Shown: positions 38,915-46,605 of the stretch, in pieces
Position numbering within the stretch: position 1 is the first letter of the stretch
How the letters are laid out: each line of letters starts with the position of its first letter
Source: DASXMR01 sp036495525
GTDB taxonomy: Bacteria > Actinomycetota > Actinomycetes > Streptosporangiales > Streptosporangiaceae
Direction: 5' to 3'
NCBI GenBank assembly: GCA_036495525.1
Contig: DASXMR010000134.1
Location: forward strand, 1 to 64,000
DNA length: 64,000 nucleotides
Notes under the pieces: generated by a model
Told to the model about the DNA's origin: nothing
Seen by the model: the letters and a program-made list of their open reading frames with translations, nothing else
Databases searched by the model: none
Made by a program: the position numbers and the translations under genes

Positions 38915-40500
38915 TACCTGCGCACCTGCCGGCGTCGGCGGGCCAGGATCACCGGCGGTGCCGCGACGGCGACCAGGATGAGCAGGGCGGTCAGCCACTC
39001 CAGCATGGTGAAGTTGCTGCCATTGCTGGCCAGGTTGACCACGGTGCCGGTAACCGGGCCCTGCTGGACAGCGGTACCGGTGGCCGGCTGGCTGGCGCCG
39101 GGTACCGGGGCGGCACCGCCGCCTGGCTGGCCGCCGCTACCGCCGCCCGCGCCCGGGCTTGGGCTGCCTGAAGGGTTCGGCCCGTTCCCGTTGACGGCTT
39201 TGCCGTTGACGACCCTGCAGGTGAGCGGCTCGCCGATCTTGTCGCACGGCGACGGCTGCGGCGCGTCCTCCAGCAAGGTCAGCTTGCCGTTGGTGAACGT
39301 CGGGTTGTCGCATCCGTGGCTCAGACTGGGCTCGGGTATGTGCCCGGGGATCTTGCTCACCTGCAGCAGCCCGCCCGTGACCAGGTTGAGCGGCAGCGGC
39401 GAGTAGCCGAGCTCGGGCGCGAACTTCTGCCCGGCGCACAGGAAGTAGTCAGCGAAGGTGGACAGCGACTTGCCGTTGCCGTCGGTGAAGTTCGTCGGGA
39501 CCTTCTCGCCGCTGCGCGGCACGATCAGGTAGCTGTAGCTGGATAGCGGGTAGGACCGCGGGTCGGTGAAGCTGTAGACGCTGTCGAGGTTCTGCTGCAG
39601 GAAGTTCTGGCTGTTGGGGTCCTCGTTGATGACGGCCTTGGTCAGCGCGACGGCGACGTTGGAGGCGGTCGGCAGGACGTAGTAGCCGGCCGGGTTCAGC
39701 ACCTTGACGACCGGAAAGTGCGAGTTCAGCGCGTAGGCGTACTCGTCGTAGCCGATCGCGCCCTCGCCGAAGCTGGCCGAGATGTAGGTCGCGACGTTGT
39801 TGGAGCCGTCCTGCGCCACCGCGCCGGGGAACTGCGGGTAGAACTCAGTTTGCGGGCAGTTGCCGTGCACCCGCCCCTTGCTCACCCTGGCGCAGAACGC
39901 GTCCCACTGTGAGTTGAACACGTGCGACATCCACCGGGTGAAGAAGTACGTCGCGCCCGACCCGTCGGAGCGGATCACCGGGATAATCCGCTCGTTCGGC
40001 AGCTGCGCGCCGTAGTCCTTGGTGATCTCCGGGTCGTCCCAGTTGGTGATCTGCCCGGTGAAGATCTTCATCAGCGTCTCGCCGGACAGCCGCAGGTTGG
40101 TGACCAGGTGCCCGGCGACCGTCAGGTGGTACATGAACGCTGTGCCGCCTGCGGTGTCCGGTACGTAGGAGAACCCGACGTCCGGGTGCTCGGCACCCTG
40201 TCCGCCGAACGGGTCTGAGCCGTTGCGGAACGGAGGGTCCGAGCCAGCGAAATCCACCTGCTGGGCCAGGTAGTCCTGGCGGCCGGCCGCCGAGCCATCC
40301 GGGTTGAAGTTCACCACCAGGCCGTTAGCGCGCAGCGTGTTGGCCCATTCATCGAGCGCGACCGAGCTCCACGACGAGCCGGAGCCGCTGATAGCGGTGA
40401 AGCCGCCTGCGGTGGCGGCCCCGGCTCGCGACGCCGGCCCGACTGCGACCAGCGACGCGGCGAGCACGGCCAGGGCCTTGCGCGGCATCCGGATCCTCAC
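38914..40500 (-). CDS. pstS: Phosphate-binding protein, membrane-anchored
   Basis: 528 aa PBP-type binding protein. Signal peptide about 1-32 without a lipobox Cys. Phosphate-site motifs: ISGSGSSWSSVALDEW, FAGSDPPF, IIPVIRSDGSGATYFF. After the PBP domain comes a Cys-containing region, a Pro/Gly/Ser-rich stalk (about 445-500) and a C-terminal helix (WLTALLILVAVAAPPVIL) with a basic tail, so it is tethered by a C-terminal anchor, not lipid. GTG 40500 overlaps the preceding stop by GTGA and has GGAGGAG. It is longer than typical PstS (about 370 aa). Confidence 0.85.
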   Translation of the reverse strand: MRIRMPRKALAVLAASLVAVGPASRAGAATAGGFTAISGSGSSWSSVALDEWANTLRANGLVVNFNPDGSAAGRQDYLAQQVDFAGSDPPFRNGSDPFGGQGAEHPDVGFSYVPDTAGGTAFMYHLTVAGHLVTNLRLSGETLMKIFTGQITNWDDPEITKDYGAQLPNERIIPVIRSDGSGATYFFTRWMSHVFNSQWDAFCARVSKGRVHGNCPQTEFYPQFPGAVAQDGSNNVATYISASFGEGAIGYDEYAYALNSHFPVVKVLNPAGYYVLPTASNVAVALTKAVINEDPNSQNFLQQNLDSVYSFTDPRSYPLSSYSYLIVPRSGEKVPTNFTDGNGKSLSTFADYFLCAGQKFAPELGYSPLPLNLVTGGLLQVSKIPGHIPEPSLSHGCDNPTFTNGKLTLLEDAPQPSPCDKIGEPLTCRVVNGKAVNGNGPNPSGSPSPGAGGGSGGQPGGGAAPVPGASQPATGTAVQQGPVTGTVVNLASNGSNFTMLEWLTALLILVAVAAPPVILARRRRQVRR

Positions 40501-42815
40501 GGCTTGCTCCTCCATTGCAGGCGAAGCCGCCGCAGCCGGGCAGCAACGGCGGTGCTGGTACGGCCGGCGACCAGCACGGACGAGCCGGCGAGCGCGAGCA
40601 GGCCGCCGGCGATCAGCAGGAATGGCAGCGCGAACCTGGCGAGCCCGGCGCTGGCCGGGTCGCTGACGAAGCCGAGACGCACCACGTGCTGGCTCGCGCT
40701 CGGGGCGGGCGTCGGCGCGGGGCTGGCCGTCGGAGTGGGGGTCGGGCTGGGACTAGGGCTCGTGCTGGGGGCCGGCCCGCCGCCTGAGCCGTGGCCGTGC
40801 TTGCGGCCGCTCTGGTTCAGCACGGCCTGCGCCGCGGCCAGCGTCTGGGCGCGCTGGTTGGCGTTCAGCGGCAGGAAGCCGGGCGGCAGGTCACCGGGCA
40901 GGTTGCCTGGCTGCTGCCCGCGACCGGCCACGAAGTCGAGGAACTGCGCGATCTTCGCCGCCTTCTGCTGCGAGATGCCGCCGGTCGGCACCATCGCGTA
41001 GATCACCATCGTGAGCGGGTAGGCGTTCTTCGCCTTGCCGTTCGCCGGCATCTGCTGGGTGATGTGGTTCTTGGCGGTGGTCATCTCGCTGACCGCGGCC
41101 GCCATGCTGGCCCGGCTCGGTTGCACGTACTTGCCGGCCGAGTTCAGGATGGCCGCGCCCGGCAGCAGGAATTCGGCCGCGTCGCCTTCGTCCATGATCG
41201 CGAACAGCGCCCGGTTGCCAGTCAGCTCGGGCACCAGCTTGTCGAAGTTGCCGGTCAGGTTGTTCTGCTGCCAGTTGGTCGCCGGGTACCAGTTGTCGGC
41301 CTGGAACTGCGCGACCTGGCTGAGCGGGAAAACCGGCGAGTACCGGTGCGCGATCAGCGGGTAGGCGTCCATGGACGCGAACGAGTTCGTCGGCAGCTGC
41401 AGGTTCAGGTAAGCGGTGTTGACGTGCATGCCGAACGGGTCGAAGGTGCCGTCGACGAAGGACTTGGCGGCCTTGTTGGCGGCAATCCAGCGAGTCACGG
41501 TCGTGGTCATGTCGCTCTGGCCGGACACCACAGTCGGCACCTGGTAACCGTCGCCCACCGCGCCCGCGTGCGGGTTGAGGTGCTTGAACTCGGGGTCGTC
41601 GAACATCGTGACCGGGTTGTTGTCGACCCCGTTATCGCAGCCCACGCCAGGTGGCGGCGGCCCGTTGCCGCAGCCCTCGTTGTCGAAGTCGTAGGACTGG
41701 GTGAGCAGCTTGGCGATCAGCCGCGGATCGAACCGGAGATTGGTGAGCGGCCTGCCGCTCTTCGGGTTGTCGATCCAGTAGGCGATCGACACCGCGGACA
41801 CCGCGAGCGGTGCGTAGGTGAACGGGTGCTTGCCTGTCCCGCTGGCCGGCAGGGTGGTGAGCGCCATGTCGTCACTGCCGTCCAGGAAGTCCTGCCTGGC
41901 CAGCGGCTCGCTCTGCGCTGAGTCGTACTGAATGCTCAGCGGGTCGGAGCTGGCGCAGAGCGCTGACTGCCACTGACCCATCGCGCGGGCCAGCATGGGT
42001 GAGCCGATGGCGGTGAAGTTCGCGTTGGCGACGGGGCAGTCGGCCGGGTTGGGCGCGAAGAACAGCGGCACGATGATCCGCTTCTTCCATGAGCACTGGC
42101 CGATGAAGCCGAATGCCTCCGAGCCGATCGAGGTCAGCGAGTCCACGCTGTGGTCGCTGCACTTGGTCGGGAACACCTCGTTGTTACCGCCCTGGCTGGG
42201 CACGATGGCCAGCGAGCACGGCACCCCGACGTCGCAGGCGAGCTGCTGATCCTGCTGACCCGTCAGCAGTTGGATCTGCGTCTCGCCGGTGCCGTTCTTC
42301 GCGGACGTCGCGTACGCGGTGTTCATCGGCCCGAATGCGCTGAACGAGCCGGCCACGCCGCCGTTCAGCGCGCCGAAGCACTGGCTCGGGCTCTTCGGGT
42401 GGGTGCCCTTGCACTCGGCCACCATCACCGGGTACTCAGTCTGCGGCTGGTAGGCCTCCGCGCTGCTAGGCGTGAAGTGATGCCAGGTGACGCGGACCTC
42501 CTGATTGACCAGTTCGGTCGTCTGGCTGACGGTGACCGAGCTGGCGACCTTGAACTGGTGATGCGTTTTCGGGTCCCATAGCTTCTGGCCGTGTACCGTC
42601 CGCCGCGATTCGGCGACTGCCTCCTGCGCGGACTCGGCAGCCAGCTGGGCAGCGCTGGCGGCATGCTTGCTGTCGGCTCTCGCGGACGGCCTCGGCGCAG
42701 CGCTGGCCGGCCCGGCGGCCAGCGGGAACAGCACCAGGCCCGCTGTGATCGAAAGCGCGCCCGCCAGCGCGCAGTAGCGGCGCGGCCGGGACGCGGCGGG
42801 AAGACAGAATGGCAT
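40497..42815 (-). CDS. Large exported PBP-like surface protein of the pst operon
   Basis: 772 aa. Signal peptide about 1-40, then a region of about 200 residues of unknown fold with several Cys (VTWHHFTPSSAEAYQPQTEY, VAECKGTHPKSPSQCFG). A PBP-like domain follows, with repeated PBP-type patches (PLSIQYDSAQSEPLARQDF, SIAYWIDNPKSG, NNPVTMFDDPEF). The end has a Ser/Pro/Thr stalk and one helix with a basic tail, i.e. a C-terminal anchor. ATG 42815 has GAGGAAG upstream. Position between pstA and pstS implies a role in phosphate capture; whether it binds phosphate is not shown. Confidence 0.75.
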   Translation of the reverse strand: MPFCLPAASRPRRYCALAGALSITAGLVLFPLAAGPASAAPRPSARADSKHAASAAQLAAESAQEAVAESRRTVHGQKLWDPKTHHQFKVASSVTVSQTTELVNQEVRVTWHHFTPSSAEAYQPQTEYPVMVAECKGTHPKSPSQCFGALNGGVAGSFSAFGPMNTAYATSAKNGTGETQIQLLTGQQDQQLACDVGVPCSLAIVPSQGGNNEVFPTKCSDHSVDSLTSIGSEAFGFIGQCSWKKRIIVPLFFAPNPADCPVANANFTAIGSPMLARAMGQWQSALCASSDPLSIQYDSAQSEPLARQDFLDGSDDMALTTLPASGTGKHPFTYAPLAVSAVSIAYWIDNPKSGRPLTNLRFDPRLIAKLLTQSYDFDNEGCGNGPPPPGVGCDNGVDNNPVTMFDDPEFKHLNPHAGAVGDGYQVPTVVSGQSDMTTTVTRWIAANKAAKSFVDGTFDPFGMHVNTAYLNLQLPTNSFASMDAYPLIAHRYSPVFPLSQVAQFQADNWYPATNWQQNNLTGNFDKLVPELTGNRALFAIMDEGDAAEFLLPGAAILNSAGKYVQPSRASMAAAVSEMTTAKNHITQQMPANGKAKNAYPLTMVIYAMVPTGGISQQKAAKIAQFLDFVAGRGQQPGNLPGDLPPGFLPLNANQRAQTLAAAQAVLNQSGRKHGHGSGGGPAPSTSPSPSPTPTPTASPAPTPAPSASQHVVRLGFVSDPASAGLARFALPFLLIAGGLLALAGSSVLVAGRTSTAVAARLRRLRLQWRSKP

Positions 42816-42864
42816 CAGACTTCCTCGTCAGTGGGGGATTGCTCGCCACGCCGGGCGCGGCTGG

Positions 42865-44070
42865 TCATCCGCTCTCCGCCTCACGCCTGAGCTTTCGCCG
42901 CTGCCGCCTGGTCAGCTGCCCTGGCGTACCGCCACCGAGCAGCCGGGCAATCGTGAACAAGATCAGCACGATCAGCATGAGGGTGAAGCCGGCTCCGAAC
43001 GCCCTGGCGACGAAGTTGGGGAACTGGCCGTCGAACAGGACGCTGTTGAGGATGAACGTCGGCAGCGTGGCCTGCCAGTTGTGCAGCGGGTCGAGGTTCA
43101 TCTCGTTGGTGAAGCCCGCGACCAGGAAGACCGGCGCGGTCTCGCCGATGCCGCGGGCCATGGCCAGCACGATCGCGGTGGACAGGCCCGAGCGCGCAGT
43201 CGGCAGCACCACGTTCCAGACCGTGCGCCAGTGGCTCGCGCCGAGCGCGAACGACGCCTCCCGCAGCGTGCCAGGCACCACTCGGATGACCACCTCGGCG
43301 GCCCTGGTCACGGTTGGCAGCATCACGATCGAGATGGCCAGCGCAGCCGCGATGCCGCTCTTCGGCAGCCCGAGGGTGAGCACCGCGAAGGCGTAGATGA
43401 ACAGGCCGGCGATGATCGACGGCAGCGCGGTCATCGCGTTGACGATCGTGCGCACCGGGCGCTCCATCACGTCGCCAACCTCGGCCAGGTAGACGGCGGT
43501 GGCGACGCCGAGCGGCACCGAGAACAAGGTGCCAAGAGCAAGCTGCTCGAGCGAGCCGACCGCCGCGTGCAGGATCCCGCCGACGTGCAGCGAGCTGGTC
43601 GGCGGCGCGAAGGCCATCGTCTGGGTCCAGAAGTTCAGGTGGCTGATCGCGTGCAGGCCTTTGACCAGGCTGTAGCCGATCTGCTCGAGGACGACCGCGC
43701 TGGCGAGGACGCCGGCGCTGCCCACCGCCACGGCCATGAACTTGTCGACGACGACCAGCCGGCTCCACTGCAGCCCGGCGGCGGCCATATAAAGCAGCAG
43801 GAAGGTGATGTACCAGGTCACCCAGAACCCGAACGCGCCGCTGGTCGGCAGCACCTGCTCGTACAGCACCCAGGTCAGGCCAAGCGAGCCGAGCCCGGCG
43901 CCGGTCAGCGTCAGCACATCCTCCGGCGTGATCCGCCGTAGCTCGAGCGGCTGGTCGCTGACGGCGAGATCATGCTGCGCTGCCCTCGCAGCCGCCGCCG
44001 ACTCGGCGGTGGCCAGCTCGCCGGTGGCCAGCTGGCCACCGCCGTGCTGCGGCAGCGTGCCGGCGCTCAC
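42865..44070 (-). CDS. pstA: Phosphate ABC transporter permease PstA
   Basis: 401 aa inner-membrane permease. A hydrophilic N-terminus (about 55 residues) is followed by extra helices and then the BPD permease domain, with FSVPLGVATAVYLAEVGD, TALPSIIAGLFIYAF and the EAA-type loop LREASFALGASHWRTVWNVVLP contacting PstB. MARGIGETAPVFLVAGF is a PstA landmark. GTG start; 61 bases after pstC. It is longer than typical PstA (about 290 aa) because of the N-terminal extension. Confidence 0.93.
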   Translation of the reverse strand: MSAGTLPQHGGGQLATGELATAESAAAARAAQHDLAVSDQPLELRRITPEDVLTLTGAGLGSLGLTWVLYEQVLPTSGAFGFWVTWYITFLLLYMAAAGLQWSRLVVVDKFMAVAVGSAGVLASAVVLEQIGYSLVKGLHAISHLNFWTQTMAFAPPTSSLHVGGILHAAVGSLEQLALGTLFSVPLGVATAVYLAEVGDVMERPVRTIVNAMTALPSIIAGLFIYAFAVLTLGLPKSGIAAALAISIVMLPTVTRAAEVVIRVVPGTLREASFALGASHWRTVWNVVLPTARSGLSTAIVLAMARGIGETAPVFLVAGFTNEMNLDPLHNWQATLPTFILNSVLFDGQFPNFVARAFGAGFTLMLIVLILFTIARLLGGGTPGQLTRRQRRKLRREAESG

Positions 44071-44131
44071 CGGCTGGCTCCGGCCGTCGGGCTGACCCTC
44101 GTCACGATGCTCTCCTCCTCGGCGCCCGGCA

Positions 44132-45127
44132 TCAGTCGGCGGTCACGGCGCCGGAGCGCGATCGGCTGATGACGACGGCGGCCAGTGAGTTGACGATCAG
44201 CGTGATGGCGAACAGGATCAGCCCGGCCGCCATGAGGGCGGAGAGGATGTGCGGCCCAGCCTCGTTGAACAGCAGCGCGATGGTGGCGGCGATCGACCCG
44301 CCGCCGCTTTGCAGCAGATGCCACTGGAGGTTGTAGACCGGCGTGATCACCAGCAGCACGGCGATGGTCTCGCCGAGCGCCCGGCCGAGGCCGAGCATCG
44401 TAGCGCCGATCACGCCGCCCTGGCCGAAGGGAAGCACGACCGTCCTGACCATTCCCCAGCGAGTCGAGCCAAGCGCGTAGGCGCCTTCCCGCTCGCCTTG
44501 CGGTGCCTGCGAGAACACCTCGCGCGACAGCGAGGTAATGATCGGGATGGCCATCAGCGAGACCACCACCCCGGCGATGAACGGCGAGCCGACGAACGTC
44601 GACGCGCTCTGCGGAATGGTGATCTTGAACGCCGGGAACCAAGACCAGTGGCGCGACAGCCAGGAGTCCACGCCCACCATCCGGGGCATCAGGAAGAACC
44701 GGCCCCAGAGGCCGTAGACGATGCTCGGGATGGCGGCCATCAGGTCGATGATCGCGATCAGCGGGCGGCGCAGCGCGCCCGGCGCGTACTCGGAGATGAA
44801 GATGGCGGTCGCGAGCGCGACCGGGATCGAGATGACCATGGCGATCACGGCGATCAGGATCGTGTTCGGCAGCAGGCCGCCGACACCGAAATCGTTGCCG
44901 CTAAAGATCCAGTTCTGCGTCGTCAGGAAGCTAAAGCCACGGGTGCTGAGCGCCCAGGTGCTGCGCACGACGAGGAAAACCAGGATCAGGCTGATGATCG
45001 CCAGAACGGACAGCCCGGCCGCCCTGAGCACACCGTGAAAGACCATATCCCCGCGCGAGCCGCGGGACACAATGGCGCGGGGGGCATCCTGATCGGATGG
45101 CGGCGCCAGGGACTGCGCAGCGGCCAT
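44132..45127 (-). CDS. pstC: Phosphate ABC transporter permease PstC
   Basis: 331 aa. Six helices with the PstC pattern LLPNTILIAVIAMVISIPVA, LMAAIPSIVYGLWG and EAA loop REGAYALGSTRWGMVRTVVLP. GLGRALGETIAVLLV is conserved. ATG 45127 lies after GGAGGGGAG; a frame extension to 45169 is not needed. First gene of the six-gene operon, so regulation of all should act in 45128-45486. Confidence 0.94.
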   Translation of the reverse strand: MAAAQSLAPPSDQDAPRAIVSRGSRGDMVFHGVLRAAGLSVLAIISLILVFLVVRSTWALSTRGFSFLTTQNWIFSGNDFGVGGLLPNTILIAVIAMVISIPVALATAIFISEYAPGALRRPLIAIIDLMAAIPSIVYGLWGRFFLMPRMVGVDSWLSRHWSWFPAFKITIPQSASTFVGSPFIAGVVVSLMAIPIITSLSREVFSQAPQGEREGAYALGSTRWGMVRTVVLPFGQGGVIGATMLGLGRALGETIAVLLVITPVYNLQWHLLQSGGGSIAATIALLFNEAGPHILSALMAAGLILFAITLIVNSLAAVVISRSRSGAVTAD

Positions 45128-45233
45128 CGCCTGCTCCCCTCCGTTACCCGTGACAAGTATGCACGGCACCCCACGGCACTTGCCTCAGGCGATTTGACGC
45201 TATTCCCTATGTGTATCAGCAGATTTAGGAAAA

Positions 45234-45240
45234 GGTGAAC
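45234..45240 (-). promoter_or_regulatory. Possible PHO-box unit upstream of pstC
   Basis: GTTCACC on the minus strand, the core of the PhoP direct-repeat unit known in Streptomyces, about 107 bases before the pstC start and followed by a T-rich stretch. Neighbouring 11-bp units are poorly conserved, so the site is tentative. Confidence 0.35.
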
Positions 45241-45445
45241 GGCAGCTAAACAGGTGGCATCACGCAAGCCAATCAGCCTGGCTGCCGATGACCGTATTGA
45301 TGTACTTGGCAGTATTACCGAATGCCCGTCAGGCACTTGCGGTAACGGCTGATGAACGGGCGGTCAGGCAGGATGTGGCATGCGCTCCAGGGTAAGCCGC
45401 GATAACCGAGGGTAAGCGAGCCAATTCGTTTCGCATTCAGAACCT

Positions 45446-45464
45446 GCGGCTTTCAGCCAGCCGC
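45446..45464. terminator. Hairpin after LmbE gene
   Basis: GCGGCT/AGCCGC with a 7-base loop, 23 bases beyond the stop codon of the minus-strand deacetylase gene. Confidence 0.45.
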
Positions 45465-45486
45465 GCGGGCCAGTGAGGATCAGCGC

Positions 45487-46206
45487 TCAGCCGGTGTCGA
45501 GCACCTGGAATTGCTCGGCCAGGCGCCCTTCGCCCAGTCCGCCCTGGGCCGCGGCGCGCTGCAGCCAGCTGCGCAGGAAGTCCTCCAGCCCTTCCCGGTC
45601 GCCGACCTGGCTCTGGTGCGAGCGCAGCGCGGCCACCTTGCGCGGGAAGGTCTCGGTGACGTCCACGTAGTGGTTGGGCGACGCCCCGCCGGAGATCCAC
45701 ACCTCGCGCACGGTCCAGGGCTCAAGCTTCTCGTCAGCTAGCAGCTCAGGGAACGCGAACAGGTTCCTCGAGTCCGGGTATACCGCGTCGAGCGCTGACG
45801 AGCCGACGGCCCGGTGGTCCGGGTGACTGACGCCGATCCTGGCGAAGTTGCGCTCGGGCGACGGGCAGACCACCCGGTCGGGCCTGACCTGCCTGATCAC
45901 CCTGGCCAGGTCGCGGCGCAGCCCGAGCGTGGCCTCCACCTGGCCATCCTGATAGCCGAGGAAGCGCAGGTCGGTAACCCCCACCTGCTTGGCAGCGGCG
46001 GTCTGCTCGGCGCGGCGCAGCACTGCCATGTCCGGCCTGGACACCGACGGGTCGCTGCCGCCGGCGTCGCCGTCGGTGACGATGCAGTACGTCACCTCTA
46101 TCCCGGCGTCTGTCCAGGTCGCCACCGTCCCGGCCGCGCCGAAGTCGACGTCGTCCGGGTGCGCCACGATGACCAGAACCCTGCTGATCTGCGAGTCGTC
46201 AAGCAC
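45487..46206 (-). CDS. LmbE/PIG-L family deacetylase
   Basis: 239 aa zinc-dependent N-acetylglucosaminyl-type deacetylase family. The zinc motif HPDD is in VIVAHPDDVDFGAAGT and the later His ligand in SHPDHRAVG, with TDGDAGGSDPS between. The family includes MshB, Mca and natural-product deacetylases. VSHPDHRAVGSSALDAVYP is typical of the Mca-like/BshB-like branch, but the substrate is unassigned. GTG 46206 is chosen because a TAAGCT box lies eight bases upstream. The frame stays open upstream but overlaps the next gene antisense. Confidence 0.88.
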   Translation of the reverse strand: MLDDSQISRVLVIVAHPDDVDFGAAGTVATWTDAGIEVTYCIVTDGDAGGSDPSVSRPDMAVLRRAEQTAAAKQVGVTDLRFLGYQDGQVEATLGLRRDLARVIRQVRPDRVVCPSPERNFARIGVSHPDHRAVGSSALDAVYPDSRNLFAFPELLADEKLEPWTVREVWISGGASPNHYVDVTETFPRKVAALRSHQSQVGDREGLEDFLRSWLQRAAAQGGLGEGRLAEQFQVLDTG

Positions 46207-46214
46207 GGTACGGA

Positions 46215-46220
46215 AGCTTA
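46215..46220 (-). promoter_or_regulatory. Candidate leaderless -10 box of LmbE gene
   Basis: TAAGCT, eight bases before GTG 46206. It overlaps the stop codon of the small open frame 46218-46412. Confidence 0.4.
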
Positions 46221-46412
46221 CTTGGGTGCCTCTGGCCGCTCGCGGCTCGCGTCCCGCGCCCACGCCGGGATTTCCGTGACGGCGACCTCGAGCGGCAGCC
46301 TGGGCGCGGATCCGGTTCGCTGCGCGGCCAGCTGGGAGCAGACCACGAGCAGCTTTCCGGCCACTTTGGCCAGCGTGGTGGGGAAGACCCAGCGCGCGGC
46401 TGCCAGCGGCAA
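46218..46412 (-). CDS. Possible small protein upstream of LmbE gene
   Basis: A 64-codon frame from TTG 46412 (GTG 46364 as alternative) with protein-like content (ARWVFPTTLAKVAGKLLVVC, then LEVAVTEIPAWARD) and mostly G/C third bases. No ribosome site is evident and no family recognised. It would end 12 bases before the deacetylase start. Low confidence; may be chance. Confidence 0.25.
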   Translation of the reverse strand: MPLAAARWVFPTTLAKVAGKLLVVCSQLAAQRTGSAPRLPLEVAVTEIPAWARDASRERPEAPK

Positions 46413-46445
46413 ACAGCAATAACGGGGCTGGACGCCGGGAGGTGG

Positions 46446-46476
46446 TTGACACGGCGGGGTCGGGACCGGCGATGAT
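46446..46476 (+). promoter_or_regulatory. Possible promoter of aldehyde dehydrogenase gene
   Basis: TTGACA at 46446-46451 with a poor -10 (GATGAT, 46471-46476). The leader to the ATG at 46606 would be about 125 bases. Nothing else stands out in 46413-46605. Confidence 0.25.
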
Positions 46477-46605
46477 TCGAAATGTGCCGCGATGCGGACC
46501 AGCGTTCGCACCGCGGCTGCGGCCGGCCGGCCGCTGGGGAGCCTGGCCGGCCGTGCCGGCCGGCGACACGCCGGCGCGAGCCGAACAAAGAGCGAGGAAG
46601 CGGTC

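Larger units (their letters stand above)
45128..45486. other. pst control region
   Basis: 359 bp with no gene. It includes the possible PHO-box half unit at 45234-45240, an AT-richer stretch near 45191-45230 suited to a promoter, and the LmbE-gene hairpin at 45446-45464. Confidence 0.5.
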
